DNA from: Purshia tridentata
Lineage: Eukaryota; Streptophyta; Magnoliopsida; Rosales; Rosaceae
Assembly (NCBI GenBank): GCA_003254885.1
Contig: QANT01006446.1
Span: 1 to 42,239 of the forward strand
DNA length: 42,239 nucleotides
Direction: 5' to 3'
Part shown: positions 39,148-42,239 of the stretch, one piece after another
How positions within the stretch are numbered: position 1 is the stretch's first letter
How the letters are laid out: every line of letters begins with the position of its first letter
Made by a program: the position numbers and the translations under genes
Notes under the pieces: generated by a model
What the model saw: the letters and a program-made list of their open reading frames with translations, nothing else
Database searches by the model: none
Told to the model about the DNA's origin: nothing

Positions 39148-40220
39148 GTACACCACACAACTACCACGAGATCCATCGTCTAAATGTTCCGTTCTTGAAT
39201 GGTCATGGAAAATAACCAAACTATCCTTAGACGACAACTTTGCTCAAATTTAACATATCTGACAATCAGAATGGCTTCAAAATTTGATTCTTGAGTCGGA
39301 GTACCTGTTAAGATCAGATAACCAATCAATTTCTGGGTTTCACAAAAATTTGGCCATTCAACGGTTGAGTCGGGCAGCCAATCACCACACATAGTGGCTG
39401 CATGGCCCCAACAATACACAAAACTCACCCAAAATTCATCAAGACCTAGGATTGACCTCCTCGAGTCCTAATTGGGTCTTACTGTGTTGAATGAAAGCAA
39501 ACTACCGCCACAAGTGGTGGTTCCGACGATGGCAGTGGCGGAAGAGGTTGTGGGTAACCTGAAAATCACAAATTCAAGTCTCAATCAATTCCAATTTCAT
39601 TTTTGACACTCCAAGTAGATGAAAAACATCTCTAATTAGCTTGAAACCGAAATGGATATAAAACCCTAGAAATTGAATTCCCAAAGTTCTCAAAATTAAA
39701 AAACAACGTTATGGGAGAATGAAAGCCCATGGCAAGGGAAGGAAAACACACCAAAATCCATCTTAATCGGAGCAGGGAGGTGGCCAAAATCGGCCTTGAA
39801 AGCTTGCAGTGGAGCTGGGCTTTCCGAGCTTATTGTTGCATGTGGGAGTGCTGGTTGGCGTGGAGGAAGGCCGAGAAGAGACAGTCGGTGCCTAGAGGAC
39901 CACGTCGTGGCCTGGGTAGGTGGGGATAAGGCCGAATGGCCAGTGCAAGTTTTGCGCAGAGAGACACTGAGAGAGAGAATAGAGAGCACATTGTGAGAGA
40001 GAGAGAGAGAGAAATGAGAACAATTTCTAATTTTTGGGTTTTATAAAATTAGCCCAAATAAAATTATAAGCTTGTCCTTCACTTTGAATGTCCATAACTT
40101 TCAAACCGTAACTCGGATCAACGCATTTGGCCTGAGCCAAAATAATTATTTTAAAAATAAATTCCAAAAATTCTAGAAATTAACCCCAAATAAAATTTTA
40201 TAAAATTTCGGGGTCTCACA
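39148..40220 (-). mobile_element. Probable Ty3/gypsy LTR piece
   Basis: The right end on the minus strand reads TGTGAGACCCCGAAATTTT, a start I associate with plant gypsy LTRs. It is followed by GAAAGTTATGGACATTCAA and a CT microsatellite (40014-39996). It may be interrupted by the solo LTR at 37120-39142 and continue to about 36240. No internal coding region or target duplication was found, so the call is tentative. Confidence 0.35.
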
Positions 40221-41905
40221 CAGACGAAGTTGGGTTTTGCTAGTCTCTTCAGTCTTAAGACAGTGGTATCCTTAATTTCTCCAACGAACCACCGTGGGTG
40301 GTGTTTCGAAACCTAGAAGCCCGACGATTTCCCGCCCTTGACCCTGCCGATTCCTGCTTGGCTTGGCTTGTTGTTGGTATACTTACAATCCTTTCCATAT
40401 GGGCTTTCTATTGGTATATAGGTTGTTGCCTATTTTTCATGAATTCGAAAAAACCCCAATTTGAAACCCTAGCTCTGTCACAGTCTTCGTCATTCCTAGC
40501 ATTTCTGGTGGCGAGCCAGGTTGTTAGTTGTCTCATTTTCCTCTCTTGTTAATGCTTTTTTGCTGTAGTAATCTGTTGTACTAGATTTAGTTGTGAAATT
40601 CTGAAATTCAGGTTGAATGCCTACTACCATCGAGAGCTTTGCCGTGTATGGTAGTGCTGGTGACTCTGTGTTGCTCTTTTCAATTTTCTAGTTTTTTTGT
40701 GTAGTTCAATCTAACAATTATAAGTGCCCAGCATCTAGGGAGTCCATTGTACACTGATTCATATGTCATATGGCGACCAAATACTAGAATTAGTTTAACA
40801 GCTGTAAGGGCCAGCGTAGAGGGAGTCCATTATGCATTAATGGCTATGCCAACTAGTGACCAATTGTTAGAACAAGATGACTAACAAAAGAGAGAAAATG
40901 AGATGAATATAGATGTTAGTTCATATAATGGGGCACTCGGGGCTACAACGGTAAAATGCATGGTATGAGATGTGTATGTCTGTTTGTTCTATTATATGAA
41001 TTAACATGAATAAAGGTAGAGTCAACATTACATTCATGCATTATTATTTAATTTAAGATTTGATAACATGGTGTGTATCAATATTTCTTAATTTAAGAGT
41101 GTTTTGTAATGATAAATTATATGAATTACTTATGATTCAGAAATCCTGTAGTTACTCTGACTAATTAGTAGATTATGTATATTTTTTATTGGTCACTATG
41201 GCAACCCGTGGCCAATATCACATCCTGAATTCGGGGAAATGCTAAAACATTTACCCTCAAGTTTGGGGCGAGACAGCGCTGGTGCCATCAGAACTCCAAC
41301 CCAACCCATATTGCCGCCGTTTATAATGAGAGAAGTCGGCGACATCCTCACCGACAATCTCAGTGTCCTGGAAACCATTTCCATCGAGTCAGGGACCCAT
41401 TTTCTTCTCCTCATTGTGCTCTTCGCTTATGTGTGTTTGGATTTTTCCAATTGTTGATGAATTAAAAAACCCCAAAGTGAACCTCAAAGCCATTGTGGAA
41501 GCTCCACCACAAACGGTGGCTATTAAGACCTGGTTTTGTTCATTTTTTGGCTTCGATTCATGCTTTTTGTCCGCTTGTATTGTTGGAATAGGGTTATATA
41601 TATGTATGGTATGTATGTATAAATAATATGAAAAGGCTGATTATATCATTTTTTTGTTGTGGTAGCACTAAATTGTTGTATTGGATAATTTTATTACATG
41701 ATTTTCTAGATGAAAATAGCGGTTTGAAGCATTTGGTGCAATAGAAAAGAGAAGGTTTGTGCATGTTTTATTTTATCAAGGGAAACATGAGAGATGATAT
41801 GAAGATTCAGTTCAGTTCGTGAAAATTCAGTTTCACTTATAATTGTGTTTTGTATATAATCATAGTGTTTTGTTTCATTTCATTTCATTTCGATTGAAAT
41901 TGTTT
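40221..41905. other. Flank with a short tandem duplication, no gene recognised
   Basis: Frames here (for example 40298-40552 with hydrophobic stretches) lack homology or splice support. About 84 bp is imperfectly duplicated at 40721 and 40805 (TAAGTGCCCAGC and TAAGGGCCAGCG, each followed by AGGGAGTCCATT). Confidence 0.4.
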
Positions 41906-42207
41906 TAGAGCCTGTTTGGATACGGGGGATTTGGATTTAGATTGATTTAAAAAGTGTATTTAGATATGGCCCAAATACAAGATGGATTTTGGAAGGCTAA
42001 ATCCATTATAATAATTTCAAATACCTTCTGCAATTAGGTATTTGAAATCCCATCATTCTACTCTTTCTCTCTCCCCCTCACCTTTAGCCACAATCGCCAG
42101 CCACCATCGCCTGCCACCTCTGGTGACTTTTCCGGCCACCATTGGTGACTTTTCCAGCCGCCCTCCGACGACTTTTCTAACCATCCTGTCAACAACTTTT
42201 TCGACCA

Positions 42208-42239
<32 letters not shown>
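41906..42239 (+). mobile_element. MITE-like end and terminal poly-T
   Basis: GAGCCTGTTTGGATACGGGG at about 41910 is like the G..CCTGTTTGG ends of plant hAT/PIF-type miniature elements. C/T-rich sequence and a 28-base T run follow and end the window, so the other end cannot be seen. Confidence 0.35.

Noticed and set aside
39696..39996. Overlapping frames of about 66-97 codons on both strands
   Set aside because: Frames open on both strands in GC-richer text next to a GA repeat, with no motif. They fit an LTR or UTR-like sequence better.
40298..40552. 84-codon plus-strand frame with hydrophobic stretches
   Set aside because: No family resemblance, no splice context and biased composition. It is likely a chance frame in non-coding DNA.
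41196..41626. Frames of about 72-87 codons on both strands
   Set aside because: Overlapping open frames on opposite strands with no recognisable protein. I could not support any of them as a gene.

Overview
The window is plant nuclear DNA, most likely from a woody or other large-genome eudicot. The evidence is one spliced protein gene with canonical GT/AG introns and AT-rich introns full of LINEs and Ty1/copia and Ty3/gypsy elements. There is also a degraded endogenous plant pararetrovirus. I cannot name the species. A single N at 11721 inside a poly-A run suggests a draft assembly.

Layout. 1-1380: foldback DNA transposon with inverted repeats of about 550 bp, whose short loop keeps two spliced transposase-like exons. 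1381-3445: AT-rich flank, a 240-bp tandem duplication, and a GA/GT microsatellite next to the presumed 5' UTR. 3446-23266: the one apparently intact gene, an O-fucosyltransferase-family (PF10250) type II Golgi protein with ten exons and 659 codons. Intron 6 (3.5 kb) holds three LTR pieces. Intron 8 (10.9 kb) holds a nested stack: a LINE is split by a Ty3/gypsy element, which is split by a Ty1/copia element with a perfect 5-bp target duplication, and two more LINE fragments lie on either side. The host exons stay in frame throughout.

24494-33312: endogenous Caulimoviridae (petuvirus-like) DNA, mostly on the minus strand. In viral order it has a Met-tRNA primer site, movement protein, capsid, zinc knuckle, protease, reverse transcriptase, RNase H, C-terminal domains, then a TATA box and a poly(A) signal. 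In-frame stops and frameshifts break it in many places. Its ends carry inverted and diverged viral pieces, as expected for integration of rearranged fragments.

32921-35045: a mosaic of a palindromic hairpin repeat, two half copies of it, a single TGA-type bZIP zipper exon and an aromatic-amino-acid-decarboxylase exon fragment. None of these belongs to an intact gene. 35046-42239: repeat-derived flank with a 2-kb solo LTR (TSD aggtc), a probable gypsy LTR piece, a short tandem duplication and a MITE-like end, with no convincing gene.

No operon, CRISPR array, rRNA or tRNA gene was seen. The functional content is the single glycosyltransferase gene. The rest records successive insertions in and around it.
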